A stretch of DNA of 64,000 nt from Halomonas sp. UBA3074 (lineage in GTDB: Bacteria > Pseudomonadota > Gammaproteobacteria > Pseudomonadales > Halomonadaceae), in NCBI RefSeq assembly GCF_002366715.1, contig NZ_DFBS01000020.1, forward strand, positions 1 to 64,000, read 5' to 3'. Below the pieces are notes generated by a model that was given only the letters and a program-made list of their open reading frames with translations, was not told the origin of the DNA and did not search any database. The translations under genes and the position numbers were made by a program. Positions 27,049-36,206 of this stretch are shown here, in pieces. Position 1 is the first letter of the stretch, and the number at the start of each line of letters is the position of its first letter.

Positions 27049-27088
27049 AGTGTAAGCCAGTCATCGCTTACTCTAGTCATCGATTACC

Positions 27089-28816
27089 TTAGTCGTCGCT
27101 GTCCTGTTGGTAGGTCGCAACGCTAACCTGGCCTGTCTCGCCGCTTTCCAAGGTAGCCAGGATCGGTGCGGCCTGGCTCTTGAAGGCAATCAACGTATCG
27201 CCGCTCAAGCTGGTGTTTTCAGGCAGCGCCACGGTCATCGCGTTGACCGGTGAGTTATTGACGATGACTTCGTAGTGGAGGTGAGGGCCTGTACTGCGCC
27301 CGGTGTTGCCAGACAGCGCAATACGCTCACCCATGGTCACGCGCTCGCCCTGGCTGACCAGTGGGCGGGAGAGGTGGAGGTAGCGAGTGCGGTAGCCATT
27401 ATCGTGACGCACGACGATATAACGCCCAGCGGCATGGTGATTGCTGACTCGCTCAACGACGCCGTTGGCAGGCGCTGTAACAGGCGTGCCAATCGGCATG
27501 GCAAAGTCAGTGCCATTATGCGGGCTGATGCGCCCCGTCACCGGGTGCTTACGGCGTGGGTTGAAGTTCGAGCTTAAGCGGTAGCTGCCATCAAAGGGGT
27601 GGCGTGCAAAGGCAGGATCCAGGCTGCCGCCCTCAGGCGTATAAAAATTATCGTCGGTAGCATTACGTACCACGGTAAGATCCATGCGCTCGCCATCGTA
27701 GTGAACCGCCAATACCCGTGAATCCAGCGTTTCGCCGTCGATCATGTCTGACTCGACGAGCACTTGGAAGCGATCACCGCGGCGGCTATCACGCCGAAAA
27801 TCGAGCTTTTTCTCAAGTAGCTTCGTCAGTTCCGTGACCGAGCCGCTGTTGAGGCCGGTTGCCTGGGCTGAACGTGCGAAACTACCGCTGACGCTACCTG
27901 CGTAAAGGCGCTGAACCGGTTCGCCCTGACGCTCAATCGTAGTGACGGCGAATTGCTCTGCCTCTTTTTCCAACAAAATGCCATCGCGGGTATTTTTCAT
28001 CATCCGCAGTGACAACAAACGCCCGTCTTCATCCAACTGATAATCAAAGCTATGCCCTGCACGCCAGTTGGTTAACATGCGTTGGTCGGGTAAATCTTCA
28101 AGTAGGGCCAGTACTTCGCTGTACCCCAGGCCTAGTTCATTTTGTGCTAGCACCGCGAACGTTTCGCCAGCTTCAACGATGTGGGTTTCCCATTCAGGCA
28201 CAAATGGCTCTTCAGCCGCCAACTCAAGATCCAAAAATGAGATGTCGTCGAATAGCTCAACGCCATAATCTTCGTAGGAAGTGGCATCGGCAATTTCAAC
28301 GGAGGAAGCATCGTCAACATCCAGCATGCCGCTAGAAAGGGTGCCAAGCACGATCGCCATATGCAGCGCGCCGTCATCTAGCTTAGCGCTACTTAACATG
28401 GCGTCGTTTAAGGCAGGTGTATTCACGGCTGCCGCATTCAATACCATCACTTCGCCGTCCAGGGCACTCTGCCCTGACATATCGGCTTTTGCACTTGAAA
28501 TGACGTTCATATCGAGATCGACGATCTCGGTAGCCGTTAGCTCGCTAAGGGGGATATTTTCGCGGGTGGCGTCGAGGGCACGTGAGGCGCGGTCGATCGC
28601 ATCAGCCACCGGGGTGCGCTCTTGACGCAGCGAAGGAACACCCGGGGCAGAATCGCTAGGAAGCGGTACCAGCACGCTTTCAAGCGGTGTGTGTGTTTGG
28701 TTTATATCGTGATATGTCGTCAGTAACTTCTGTGTGCCCAGCACAGTGACCATTGTGGCCACGGGTAACAGTAATAATTTGTGCGTGCGGGGCAGCGAAT
28801 GGAGGATTCGCAACAT
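27089..28816 (-). CDS. mepM: M23 family murein endopeptidase, MepM/OapA-like
   Basis: About 575 residues from the ATG at 28816. A TTG at 28855 is in frame but would put 13 more residues before the membrane anchor. The N-terminal TM helix is about 10-30 (LLLLPVATMVTVLG). Next come a low-complexity acidic region, an OapA/LysM-like domain (IVEAGETFAVLAQNELG), and the LytM catalytic domain with zinc ligands in PHNGTDFAMP and GPHLHYEV. In E. coli MepM cuts D,D cross-links to allow new glycan insertion. It shares a terminator with the L,D-transpeptidase, so this 4-kb stretch is a small cell-wall remodelling cluster. Confidence 0.92.
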   Translation of the reverse strand: MLRILHSLPRTHKLLLLPVATMVTVLGTQKLLTTYHDINQTHTPLESVLVPLPSDSAPGVPSLRQERTPVADAIDRASRALDATRENIPLSELTATEIVDLDMNVISSAKADMSGQSALDGEVMVLNAAAVNTPALNDAMLSSAKLDDGALHMAIVLGTLSSGMLDVDDASSVEIADATSYEDYGVELFDDISFLDLELAAEEPFVPEWETHIVEAGETFAVLAQNELGLGYSEVLALLEDLPDQRMLTNWRAGHSFDYQLDEDGRLLSLRMMKNTRDGILLEKEAEQFAVTTIERQGEPVQRLYAGSVSGSFARSAQATGLNSGSVTELTKLLEKKLDFRRDSRRGDRFQVLVESDMIDGETLDSRVLAVHYDGERMDLTVVRNATDDNFYTPEGGSLDPAFARHPFDGSYRLSSNFNPRRKHPVTGRISPHNGTDFAMPIGTPVTAPANGVVERVSNHHAAGRYIVVRHDNGYRTRYLHLSRPLVSQGERVTMGERIALSGNTGRSTGPHLHYEVIVNNSPVNAMTVALPENTSLSGDTLIAFKSQAAPILATLESGETGQVSVATYQQDSDD

Positions 28817-29252
28817 GGGTAAATAGACCGCCGAGTTCGTGATTAAAAGCAACAATTAAGCGCATAAACCCGGAAACCATACCCCATGAGGGAAGGGGTG
28901 CCTAGACTGTATGTCTATACATAAAATTTAATTAAATAAAATAATAGTCACAATAAGCAGATATTACTATTTATAAACACCGTTTGCTAAGAAATGTAAC
29001 AGACAAAGCAGGCTAACTAAATAAGACATATTCATCATAGACGAAAACTGTTTTTTATAAAGTAAAAATATAATAAATGTCTAAAATTTACCTGTTTGCT
29101 CAGCAGCGGTGCGCTTTTGGATAACGTATTTTCTAATCCTAGCAGGCTTTTTATAGGCATAGGCGGAACTGTCGTTCGTTTCCTGGCATTCTAGGCATGT
29201 TTTTTCGAATAATAAGCCCATCGTTTCGCTGTATTGCGTTGAGGAAATCGAA
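28817..29252. other. AT-rich intergenic region before the LysR gene
   Basis: 436 bases, with 28900-29090 strikingly rich in A and T compared with flanking genes. It must hold the promoters of the divergent mepM and LysR genes. No convincing gene, tRNA or terminator is visible. The AT-rich block could bind a nucleoid silencer or mark an old insertion edge. Confidence 0.5.
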
Positions 29253-30176
29253 ATGTCCCGGGTAACACTTTCACAATGGCAAATGTTAGCCGCCGTGGTT
29301 GACCATGGTGGGTTTGCGCGTGCGGCTGAAGCCGTGCACAAAAGCCCATCGACGCTCAATCATGCCGTGCATAAACTGGAAGAGCAGCTAGGGGTTCAGG
29401 TACTGGAGCCGGTCGGCCGCCAAGTACGCTTAACGGAAGCTGGAGAGTTGCTGCTTCGCCGCGCTCGCCAGTTAATAGAAAGCGCGGCCTCGCTTGAAGA
29501 TGTAGCCACACGACTGGCCGCTGGTCTGGAAGCGGAAGTGGTGGTGGCCATTGACCAGATTTTTCCTGCCGCCGCCCAAGCCAAAGCGCTTGAGCGCTTT
29601 TCTGAAACGTATCCCCAAGTGCGTGTCCAGCTCCACGAAAGTGTACTCAATGGCGGCATTGAAATGCTCTACGATGGTCGCGCCGACTTGGTGGTTTCGG
29701 GCATTGAGGCACAAGGTTTTTTGGGTGAGCCGCTGGTAACGGTGCGTTTTATTGCCGTCGCTCATCCTCAGCACGCCTTGCATCAGTTGGGCCGCTCACT
29801 GGATTTACGAGACTTGGCGCAACATCGCCAGTTGGTGGTGCGTGATTCCGCACTGCGCCAGGCCACTAATTCAGGTTGGTTGAAAGCGGAGCAGCGCTGG
29901 ACCGTTACCCACCTGAACACATCGCTGGATATGCTGCGTCGTGGGTTAGGGTTTGCATGGATGCCTGAAACCCGTATTGGTGAAGAGCTAAAAAATGGCC
30001 AGTTAAAGGTACTGCCGCTGCCAGCGGGCGGTATTCGTGAAGTGCCCATTCAACTGATATTTCGTGATCGGGATCGTGCAGGCCCAGCGGCGCATGCAAT
30101 GGCCGCCGCGTTAAAACAGGCGGTGATGAGCGAGTGCGCGCAGCATGATTCGACTCTCTCGAATGAAAGGCCGTAA
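29253..30176 (+). CDS. LysR family transcriptional regulator
   Basis: 307 residues. The N-terminal winged helix (about 5-65) reads QWQMLAAVVDHGGFARAAEAV, SPSTLNHAVHKLEEQLGVQV and EPVGRQVRLTEAGELLL. A two-lobed LysR substrate domain covers 90-295. The effector is unknown. The next gene on the same strand, 96 bases on, is a glutathionyl-hydroquinone reductase, which it could control or simply precede. The upstream region is unusually AT-rich. Confidence 0.92.
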   Translation: MSRVTLSQWQMLAAVVDHGGFARAAEAVHKSPSTLNHAVHKLEEQLGVQVLEPVGRQVRLTEAGELLLRRARQLIESAASLEDVATRLAAGLEAEVVVAIDQIFPAAAQAKALERFSETYPQVRVQLHESVLNGGIEMLYDGRADLVVSGIEAQGFLGEPLVTVRFIAVAHPQHALHQLGRSLDLRDLAQHRQLVVRDSALRQATNSGWLKAEQRWTVTHLNTSLDMLRRGLGFAWMPETRIGEELKNGQLKVLPLPAGGIREVPIQLIFRDRDRAGPAAHAMAAALKQAVMSECAQHDSTLSNERP

Positions 30177-30272
30177 AACATCCGCTTGAACATCCTTCAG
30201 GCGGGCGTATGCTGAAAAAAAGATAGCGGCATCAAGCCAAGCCATTCATGGAAATTTTTCAGGAGACGCCCC

Positions 30273-31265
30273 ATGGGATTACTCGTCAACGGCGAATGGA
30301 AAGACCAGTGGTACGACACTAAAAAACACGGCGGCGAGTTTGTCCGTGAGTCTGCGCAGCTGCGCGATTGGGTAGGTGCTCAGCAAGCGGCGGAGGGCGA
30401 CAGCTACCCTGCAGAAGAAGACCGCTACCACTTATACGTGTCGTTGGCGTGCCCCTGGGCACACCGAACCTTGATCATGCGTAAACTGAAAGGGCTGGAG
30501 CCGTTGATGGGCACCTCTCACGTCAGCCCCTTGATGCTCGACCAAGGCTGGACCTACCGTCAAGATGAAGGCGCTAGCGGCGACCCGATCAATGGGGTCG
30601 ACTTCCATCATCAGCTTTACACCAAAACCGACCCGCACTATACCGGCCGTGTGACCGTGCCCTTGCTCTGGGATAAGCAGCGTAGTGCCATTGTTAATAA
30701 TGAGTCTGCCGACCTGCTGCGTATGTTCAACCATGCGTTTGATGAGCTCACTGGCAATGATCTGGACTTTTACCCCGACGACCTGCGCAGTGTGATCGAC
30801 GAGGTCAACGCCGATGTCTACGATCACATTAATAACGGTGTTTATAAAACGGGCTTTGCGACCGAGCAGTCGGTTTATGAAAAACACGTCAAGGCGCTGT
30901 TTGATGCGCTGGATCGGATGGAGGAGCGCTTGGCAGGGCAGCGCTACTTAGCGGGCGAGTGGTTGACCGAGGCAGATATTCGTCTCTTTACCACATTGAT
31001 ACGTTTTGATGCGGTGTATTACGGCCATTTCAAATGCAATTTCAAGCGTATTGAAGATTATCCCCAGCTTTCGAATTACGTGCGTGAAATTTACCAATGG
31101 CCTGGCGTGGCTGAAACCGTCAACATGGATCATATCAAACGCCACTACTACTATAGCCACGACACGATCAACCCCACTCGTATCGTGCCTGCTGGTCCGC
31201 TGCTCGATTTTGAACGCCCTCACGACCGAGAACGCTTACCCGGCCAAGGCATTCGCCGCCATTAA
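30273..31265 (+). CDS. yqjG: Glutathionyl-hydroquinone reductase (YqjG/Xi-class GST)
   Basis: 330 residues. The Xi-class signature is the catalytic Cys 60 in SLACPWAHRTLIMR, not a Ser or Tyr as in ordinary GSTs. A thioredoxin-like domain (about 45-165) is followed by a helical GST C-domain (about 170-310) containing LAGEWLTEADIRLFTTLIRFD. The enzyme removes glutathione from glutathionyl-hydroquinones, returning the hydroquinone, in quinone detoxification. AGGAG lies just before the ATG. A strong terminator follows. Confidence 0.93.
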   Translation: MGLLVNGEWKDQWYDTKKHGGEFVRESAQLRDWVGAQQAAEGDSYPAEEDRYHLYVSLACPWAHRTLIMRKLKGLEPLMGTSHVSPLMLDQGWTYRQDEGASGDPINGVDFHHQLYTKTDPHYTGRVTVPLLWDKQRSAIVNNESADLLRMFNHAFDELTGNDLDFYPDDLRSVIDEVNADVYDHINNGVYKTGFATEQSVYEKHVKALFDALDRMEERLAGQRYLAGEWLTEADIRLFTTLIRFDAVYYGHFKCNFKRIEDYPQLSNYVREIYQWPGVAETVNMDHIKRHYYYSHDTINPTRIVPAGPLLDFERPHDRERLPGQGIRRH

Positions 31266-31281
31266 GCGAATGGTTAACGCA

Positions 31282-31310
31282 AGAAGGGCCGCCCAATGGG
31301 CGGCCCTTCT
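31282..31310 (+). terminator. Rho-independent terminator after yqjG
   Basis: Perfect 13-bp stem (AGAAGGGCCGCCC and complement), loop AAT, followed by AGTTTCTT. The stem's own A-rich outer arm gives little T run on the minus strand, so it mainly serves the plus-strand gene. Confidence 0.82.
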
Positions 31311-31366
31311 AGTTTCTTATATGCCAAACGGGCATATACACCAAGTTGGCATAAAGACGTGGGCGC

Positions 31367-31849
31367 TTACTCGTCGGCGTTAACCGCTTCGCGAGTGTTT
31401 TGCCATGCACTTTTAGCGCCTTCTTGAGTGGTTTCCCACGCGTCACGTGCGTTGGCTTTAGTCTGCTCCCACCAGTCGTTGTCATAGGCAGGGAAGGCTT
31501 CTACTTCTTCCTGGCTAGCTTCGACCATGATGCGATGCTCTGTATCACCGTCTTCTTCTGTATCGGTTTCCAGCGTGAAGTAATCGGTATCTACCACGAT
31601 TTCACGACCGCCTAATCCAAGCACTGAGCCGCTTTCGATCACAAGGGCACTGATGCGCATCTCTTCATCGAACAAGATGTCGTCAACGTCACCTATTTCT
31701 TCACCGGAACCGCCGGCAAAGTAGACTTCTGCATCGAGAATGTCATCGGCAGAATACATACCTTGAGGCTCGTTTTGCGCGTGAGCACTCATAGCGAGGG
31801 TTCCCAGTAGGGCTGTACCGATGGCTGTTGTCAGGATTGTCTTACGCAT
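31367..31849 (-). CDS. Exported PRC-barrel domain protein
   Basis: About 160 residues from the ATG at 31849, chosen because GGAGAG precedes it and a clean signal peptide starts there (MRKTILTTAIGTALLGTLAM, cleaved after AHA). The mature protein is acidic. It holds a PRC-barrel-like strand set (EVYFAGGSGEEIGDVDDILF, EMRISALVIESG, GREIVVDTDYF) and a C-terminal Trp/Ala-rich helix. PRC-barrel proteins of this kind are periplasmic or envelope-linked with unknown partners. The strong acidity fits a salt-adapted bacterium. It is next to a CsbD stress protein on the same strand. Confidence 0.85.
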   Translation of the reverse strand: MRKTILTTAIGTALLGTLAMSAHAQNEPQGMYSADDILDAEVYFAGGSGEEIGDVDDILFDEEMRISALVIESGSVLGLGGREIVVDTDYFTLETDTEEDGDTEHRIMVEASQEEVEAFPAYDNDWWEQTKANARDAWETTQEGAKSAWQNTREAVNADE

Positions 31850-31976
31850 AGCATCTCTCCATGTGGCTACGATAACGAGTAGGGCCGAGTCATCCATAGA
31901 TGAGTAAATGATGGCTGCCTACCAATAACGAAGATAGTAAATGTGACAAGTACGTAAAGAATTGCCTATGAAGGCG

Positions 31977-32174
31977 TTATTGCTGATCAGCCCACTCATC
32001 GGCTCTGCGCTCAGCTTCTTCGCGCTCAAGACCATATTTCTGCTGAAGCTTACCGACCAATTCGTCTTTTTTACCGCCGATCTGATCCAGCTCGTCGTCG
32101 GTAAGGTCGCCCCAACTAGAGCGTGCTTTCCCTTTCATCTCTGTCCATTTGCCTTCGATTTGATCCCAGTTCAT
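31977..32174 (-). CDS. CsbD family stress protein
   Basis: 65 residues. The N-terminus MNWDQIEGKWTEMKGKARSS and the following GDLTDDELDQIGGKKDELVG are textbook CsbD. The rest continues with the charged helix usual for the YjbJ-like group. These small, abundant, hydrophilic proteins accumulate in stationary phase or osmotic stress; their mechanism is unknown. A strong ribosome site (AAGGAG) precedes the ATG. Confidence 0.93.
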   Translation of the reverse strand: MNWDQIEGKWTEMKGKARSSWGDLTDDELDQIGGKKDELVGKLQQKYGLEREEAERRADEWADQQ

Positions 32175-32725
32175 CGTTTCGCTCCTTGAGAGTAGTGAAC
32201 TTGCTTAGGCACTTATTAGGTTAGACGAAATTTGCACAAGTGCAAGTGGTTGATTCAGTGTGGTGTAAGTTAAAAAGGGCTGGTCAGATATGAAATGCAA
32301 TGTTAGGATGCGCGCTCCTCGCATGTGCTGACCCCTCCATCACGACGGTAAGCGTACATTTGCATGATTATTAACGCGCAGTGATTAATCAACGCGCAAC
32401 GGTTAATAGTCATTAGCAGTATCGCTTGCGGGAACATCTTGCCAATTGCTGGATGTTCATTGCTGTGAAGATGGCGCGCCTCCAGTATTTCACCACACGG
32501 GTGAAATCGGCGCAGAAGGTCGCCACAACGGCTGGCCCGCAAATGCGGTGTTTGCCAACCGGATGCTAGGTGCGACCGGCGTCTCCGACTCCATTGATGG
32601 CTATGACCGCTTCGGCGGTGCCTGTTTTCGATAACGACCATTTGATTGGCGTTTTTGCGATAACAGAGTCAGGGACGCTCATGATGTTTTTTGCCGGTAC
32701 TTACCGGCCTACCAAGGTGTGATTA
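32175..32725 (+). promoter_or_regulatory. Long structured 5' region of the DEAD-box helicase gene
   Basis: 551 bases with no convincing gene. Hairpins on the plus strand include 32487-32507 (ATTTCACC/GGTGAAAT), 32606-32619 (ACCGC-TTCG-GCGGT) and 32693-32708. E. coli deaD/csdA also has an unusually long leader through which its cold-induced expression is controlled, so a long regulatory leader is likely. The transcription start is not identified; the csbD promoter must also lie at the left end. Confidence 0.45.
32693..32708 (+). promoter_or_regulatory. Hairpin just before the helicase ribosome site
   Basis: GCCGGT-ACTT-ACCGGC, a perfect 6-bp stem, ends 17 bases before the ATG and a few bases before the AAGGTG ribosome site. 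It could modulate access of ribosomes to the helicase mRNA. Confidence 0.5.
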
Positions 32726-34441
32726 ATGACCTCGACTTCTGTCGCTTCGCCGAGCTTCGGCGATCTTGCTCTTTTGCCTGCTGTTCTGTCTGCTGTTGAA
32801 TCACAGGGCTACGTAACCCCTTCGCCGATTCAAGCGCAAACTATCCCTGCGCTGCTTGAAGGCCGCGATATGCTGGGCCAGGCCCAGACGGGTACCGGCA
32901 AAACCGCAGCGTTTGCATTACCGTTACTGTCACGTTTAGAACTGACTCGCCGCGAACCGCAAGTGCTAGTAATGGCGCCGACTCGCGAGCTGGCGCAGCA
33001 AGTAGCTGCCTCGTTTAGTAAGTACGGCCAAAACCTCAAGGGTCTTGAAGTGGCTACCCTGTGCGGTGGTCAAGAGTACCGCGAACAATTGGGTGCCCTT
33101 AAGCGTGGCGCTCAGGTAGTAGTGGGTACGCCAGGCCGCATTATCGACCACCTGGACCGCGGTAGCCTGAAACTTGATGGCTTGTCCGCCCTAGTGTTGG
33201 ACGAAGCTGATGAAATGCTGCGCATGGGCTTTATCGACGACGTAAAACGCGTGGTTGCCGATACCCCGAAAGATGCTCAGCGTGTGTTCTTCTCGGCCAC
33301 ACTGCCGACTGAAATTGAACGCATCGTTAACCGTTACTTGGTTAACCCGGTAAAGGTAGCGATTGAGTCGGGTACTACTACCGGCGAAAACATCGAGCAG
33401 CGCATTGTGCGCGTTGACGGCGGCGCTAAGCTTGAAGCCCTGTCTCGTATTCTCGAAGTCGAGCCGGTCGATGGGGCCATCGTCTTTGTACGTACTCGTG
33501 CCGCTTGTACCACCCTGGTTGAGCAGTTGACCGCTCGTGGTGTTAACGCTGCTGGCCTGTCGGGTGATCTGGATCAGAGCCTGCGTGAGCGTACCATTAC
33601 GCGCTTGAAGCGTGGCAAAGTCGATGTGCTGATCGCCACCGACGTGGCAGCGCGTGGTCTTGACGTGTCGCGTATTACGCACGTTATTAACTACGACCTG
33701 CCCCAAGATGCAGAAGCTTACACGCACCGTATCGGTCGTACCGGTCGTGCGGGTCGTAGCGGCATCGCGATTACCTTTGCTGGCTTCCGTGAAGGCCGCA
33801 AAGTGGGCTGGATGGAGCAGGCAACCGGTCAGAAAATGACCGAAATGCCACTGCCCGATGAAGCCGCTATTCGTGCCCACCGCGATGACGTCTTCTATCA
33901 GCGCGTGATTGCCTCTTTGACCAAAGGTGCAGAAGAGCAGCGTGCGCTGATTGAGCGTTTGGTCGAGGAAGGTCATGATCCAATCGAGCTGACCTGTGCG
34001 TTTGCCGCGATGGCACGTGCTGACGAAGCGCCGATTGGTCGCCTACAGGCGCCGCGTAAAGAGAAGCCTTCACGTGATGGCGCTCCTGGCGCTAAGCCGG
34101 GTGCCCGTCGTGAACGCACTAGCGGCCCGACCGAAGGCATGACACGTTACCGCGTCTCTGTCGGTCATAAAGATGGCGTCAAGCCTGGCCAGCTAGTGGG
34201 TGCTCTTGCCAATGAAGGCGGCATTGAAGGCGCGCGTATCGGCCGTATCGATATCCGCAACGCTTTCTCTGTGGTCGAACTGCCGAGCGGCTTGCCTGCA
34301 ACGATTCTGACCAAGATGGCACGTGCCCGTGTGGCCGGTCGTCCGCTGGAAATCAGCGAAGATAGCGCACCGGCTGAGCGCGCACCGCGCCGTCGTCGTG
34401 ACGAAGGCGATGCGCCGGTTCGTCGTCGTGAACGCGCTTAA
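32726..34441 (+). CDS. deaD: ATP-dependent RNA helicase DeaD/CsdA
   Basis: 571 residues. All DEAD-box motifs are present: Q motif (GYVTPSPIQAQ), motif I AQTGTGKT, Ia PTRELAQQ, II DEAD in VLDEADEMLRMGF, III SAT, V ATDVAARGLDVSRI, VI HRIGRTGRAGR. After the helicase core come the dimerisation region and a DbpA-like RNA-binding domain (about 465-545, TRYRVSVGHKDGVKPGQLVG). A short Arg-rich tail ends the protein. It unwinds RNA in ribosome assembly and cold adaptation. It is a little shorter than the E. coli protein. Ends at a strong terminator. Confidence 0.95.
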   Translation: MTSTSVASPSFGDLALLPAVLSAVESQGYVTPSPIQAQTIPALLEGRDMLGQAQTGTGKTAAFALPLLSRLELTRREPQVLVMAPTRELAQQVAASFSKYGQNLKGLEVATLCGGQEYREQLGALKRGAQVVVGTPGRIIDHLDRGSLKLDGLSALVLDEADEMLRMGFIDDVKRVVADTPKDAQRVFFSATLPTEIERIVNRYLVNPVKVAIESGTTTGENIEQRIVRVDGGAKLEALSRILEVEPVDGAIVFVRTRAACTTLVEQLTARGVNAAGLSGDLDQSLRERTITRLKRGKVDVLIATDVAARGLDVSRITHVINYDLPQDAEAYTHRIGRTGRAGRSGIAITFAGFREGRKVGWMEQATGQKMTEMPLPDEAAIRAHRDDVFYQRVIASLTKGAEEQRALIERLVEEGHDPIELTCAFAAMARADEAPIGRLQAPRKEKPSRDGAPGAKPGARRERTSGPTEGMTRYRVSVGHKDGVKPGQLVGALANEGGIEGARIGRIDIRNAFSVVELPSGLPATILTKMARARVAGRPLEISEDSAPAERAPRRRRDEGDAPVRRRERA

Positions 34442-34483
34442 AGAGTAATCGACCGCCGCCCCGCGGCAGTTGAGCCACTCTCA

Positions 34484-34522
34484 ACGCCCCCGCACCTCTC
34501 CAGGTGCGGGGGCGTTTTTTTT
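34484..34522 (+). terminator. Strong Rho-independent terminator after deaD
   Basis: Perfect 14-bp stem (ACGCCCCCGCACCT and complement), loop CTCC, followed by a run of eight T on the plus strand. Confidence 0.95.
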
Positions 34523-34631
34523 GCTACCTTGTGTTTTAGTAAGCTTATGTTTTGGTAAGCGTATGCATTAGTGAGCTGAAGTATTAGCGAAAGATAAAAA
34601 AAGTGCTTGGTGGATAATCAAGGAGGATGAC

Positions 34632-35321
34632 ATGCCAACACCGCTACACGAATGGAATCTAGCCCCCAGAGAAGCGAGGGCGTTACAAACGCAATTGGCG
34701 CAGCAATTGGAAGCCACTGACCGTGTCTCATCGGTCAAGCATATTGCCGGCGTGGATATCGGCTTTGAAGATAGCGGCGAAACCACCCGGGCAGCCGTGG
34801 TAATTCTCAAGTGGGACCCAGAGGCCGCGCCAAACTTAGACGTGGTGGAACAAGTGGTACACCGCGAGCCGACGCGCATGCCCTACATACCCGGGTTGCT
34901 CTCGTTCCGTGAAATTCCCGCCGTACTGAAGGCGTTCGAAAAACTCAGTGTGATGCCCGAGTTAGTCATGGTCGATGGTCAGGGGATCGCCCACCCGCGC
35001 CGATTAGGCGTAGCGGCGCATTTGGGGCTTTGGCTTGATTTACCCACCATTGGCATCGCCAAATCCCGTCTGTATGGCAAATATACCGAGGTGGGTGAGC
35101 AGCGAGGCGACTGGGTTCCCCTTTATGCAGGTAAAGAGCGAATTGGTGCCGTCTTGCGCTCCCGTGCCAAGGTGAAGCCGGTGTATGTATCGCCGGGGCA
35201 CCGCATCACACTGGAATCCTCGCTTGAATGGGTGATGCGCTGCTTAGGGCGTACCAAGCTGCCTGAACCTACGCGACTCGCCGATCGGTTAGCATCGCGG
35301 CGGGACCAGCGTAAAAAGTGA
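34632..35321 (+). CDS. nfi: Endonuclease V (deoxyinosine 3' endonuclease)
   Basis: 229 residues. Catalytic metal ligands can be placed at Asp 42 (AGVDIGFED), Glu 94 (LSFREIP) and Asp 115 (MVDGQGIAHPRR). The strand-separating wedge is PYIPG (85-89). GIAKSRLYGKY is also family-specific. The enzyme nicks DNA at the second phosphodiester bond 3' to inosine, starting alternative excision repair of deaminated adenine. AAGGAGG lies eight bases before the ATG. Monocistronic. Confidence 0.94.
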   Translation: MPTPLHEWNLAPREARALQTQLAQQLEATDRVSSVKHIAGVDIGFEDSGETTRAAVVILKWDPEAAPNLDVVEQVVHREPTRMPYIPGLLSFREIPAVLKAFEKLSVMPELVMVDGQGIAHPRRLGVAAHLGLWLDLPTIGIAKSRLYGKYTEVGEQRGDWVPLYAGKERIGAVLRSRAKVKPVYVSPGHRITLESSLEWVMRCLGRTKLPEPTRLADRLASRRDQRKK

Positions 35322-35352
35322 TCAGCGGCGCGGGCATGCTAAAAAAATGATG

Positions 35353-36069
35353 CTAGACAAAGCTTAAAAAGCGCTGCAGAAGGCTAGCCGCTTCGGGAGC
35401 TTCGGTCACTTCAGCCGAGAGGGTTGCCGGGTTCTCGCCCTGGTCGCGCAAGGCCGCACGTTGGCGCTCGATATAGGCGCGCATGACGGGGACGGTGAAC
35501 TCTGGATGAAACTGTACGCTCCACTGGCGTGGGCCATAGCGCAGCGCTTGGTGGGCGTCGTGGCTATTGTGGGCAAGCACCGTGCAGCCGTGGGGCGCCT
35601 GCATGACCGACTGCGCATGGGAAAGATGGGCGTTAAAGCGTTCTGGAAGCTGGCTGAACAGCGGGTCTTGTTGCCCTGCCTGGGTGAGTCGTACTGGGTG
35701 AGTACCTGACTCCCGGCCTGCGGGGTGATAATCACTGACGCCGCCGAAGGCCGCCGCCATCAGCTGGTGGCCATAGCAAACACCCAGCATGGGCGTATCG
35801 TTGGCCAGGGCGCTTTGCAGCCAGGGTTTCAGTGCTTCGCTCCAGGGCTCTGCATCGCTGACCATACTGTGCGAGCCGGTGATCACAATGCCCGCCAAAG
35901 TATCGAGCGCTGGCGGGGTGGCGCTTTGGCGAGCGTCCCATACCGTTAACGCTAAATGGTCGGGCAGTGCGGTGCTAAGCTGCTGTTCAAATAGCGCTTC
36001 AAAGTCACCGTGCTGTTCGGCAATTTCTGGATAGGCGTCGCCGGTTTTAACGATCAAGACACAAGCCAT
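35353..36069 (-). CDS. Class I glutamine amidotransferase (GuaA-type GATase domain)
   Basis: 238 residues, a free-standing GATase with nucleophile Cys 98 in MLGVCYGHQLM and His 188/Glu 190 in VQFHPEF. An early ITGSHSMVSD block is typical of the GMP-synthase-like GATase1 group (YfeJ-like). It would hydrolyse glutamine or a gamma-glutamyl compound, but no synthase partner is adjacent on this strand. Convergent with endonuclease V and divergent from tpx. It is not in the same unit as the C26 peptidase at 36822. Confidence 0.9.
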   Translation of the reverse strand: MACVLIVKTGDAYPEIAEQHGDFEALFEQQLSTALPDHLALTVWDARQSATPPALDTLAGIVITGSHSMVSDAEPWSEALKPWLQSALANDTPMLGVCYGHQLMAAAFGGVSDYHPAGRESGTHPVRLTQAGQQDPLFSQLPERFNAHLSHAQSVMQAPHGCTVLAHNSHDAHQALRYGPRQWSVQFHPEFTVPVMRAYIERQRAALRDQGENPATLSAEVTEAPEAASLLQRFLSFV

Positions 36070-36206
36070 ATCACTCCCTCAGTGCATTGAAACGCAGTTA
36101 TTGAACTAAGCGCTTTGCGGTGAGTCCGCAAAGGCGAGAAGATAGCCTATCATGGCTTATCAGATGGTTAGAACGCTTTCATTATTAACGACATAAGGAA
36201 ACGACA

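Noticed and set aside
29081..29359. 92-codon minus-strand ORF upstream of and across the LysR start
   Set aside because: Overlaps the DNA-binding region of a clear LysR gene, has no ribosome site and resembles no family.
32446..32634. 62-codon ORF in the deaD leader
   Set aside because: No ribosome site and a composition unlike a protein; the segment is better explained by RNA hairpins.
33191..33976. 261-codon minus-strand ORF inside deaD
   Set aside because: It lies wholly antisense to a helicase with all motifs intact, and its Thr/Asn-rich product shows no domain; it mirrors the codon use of deaD.
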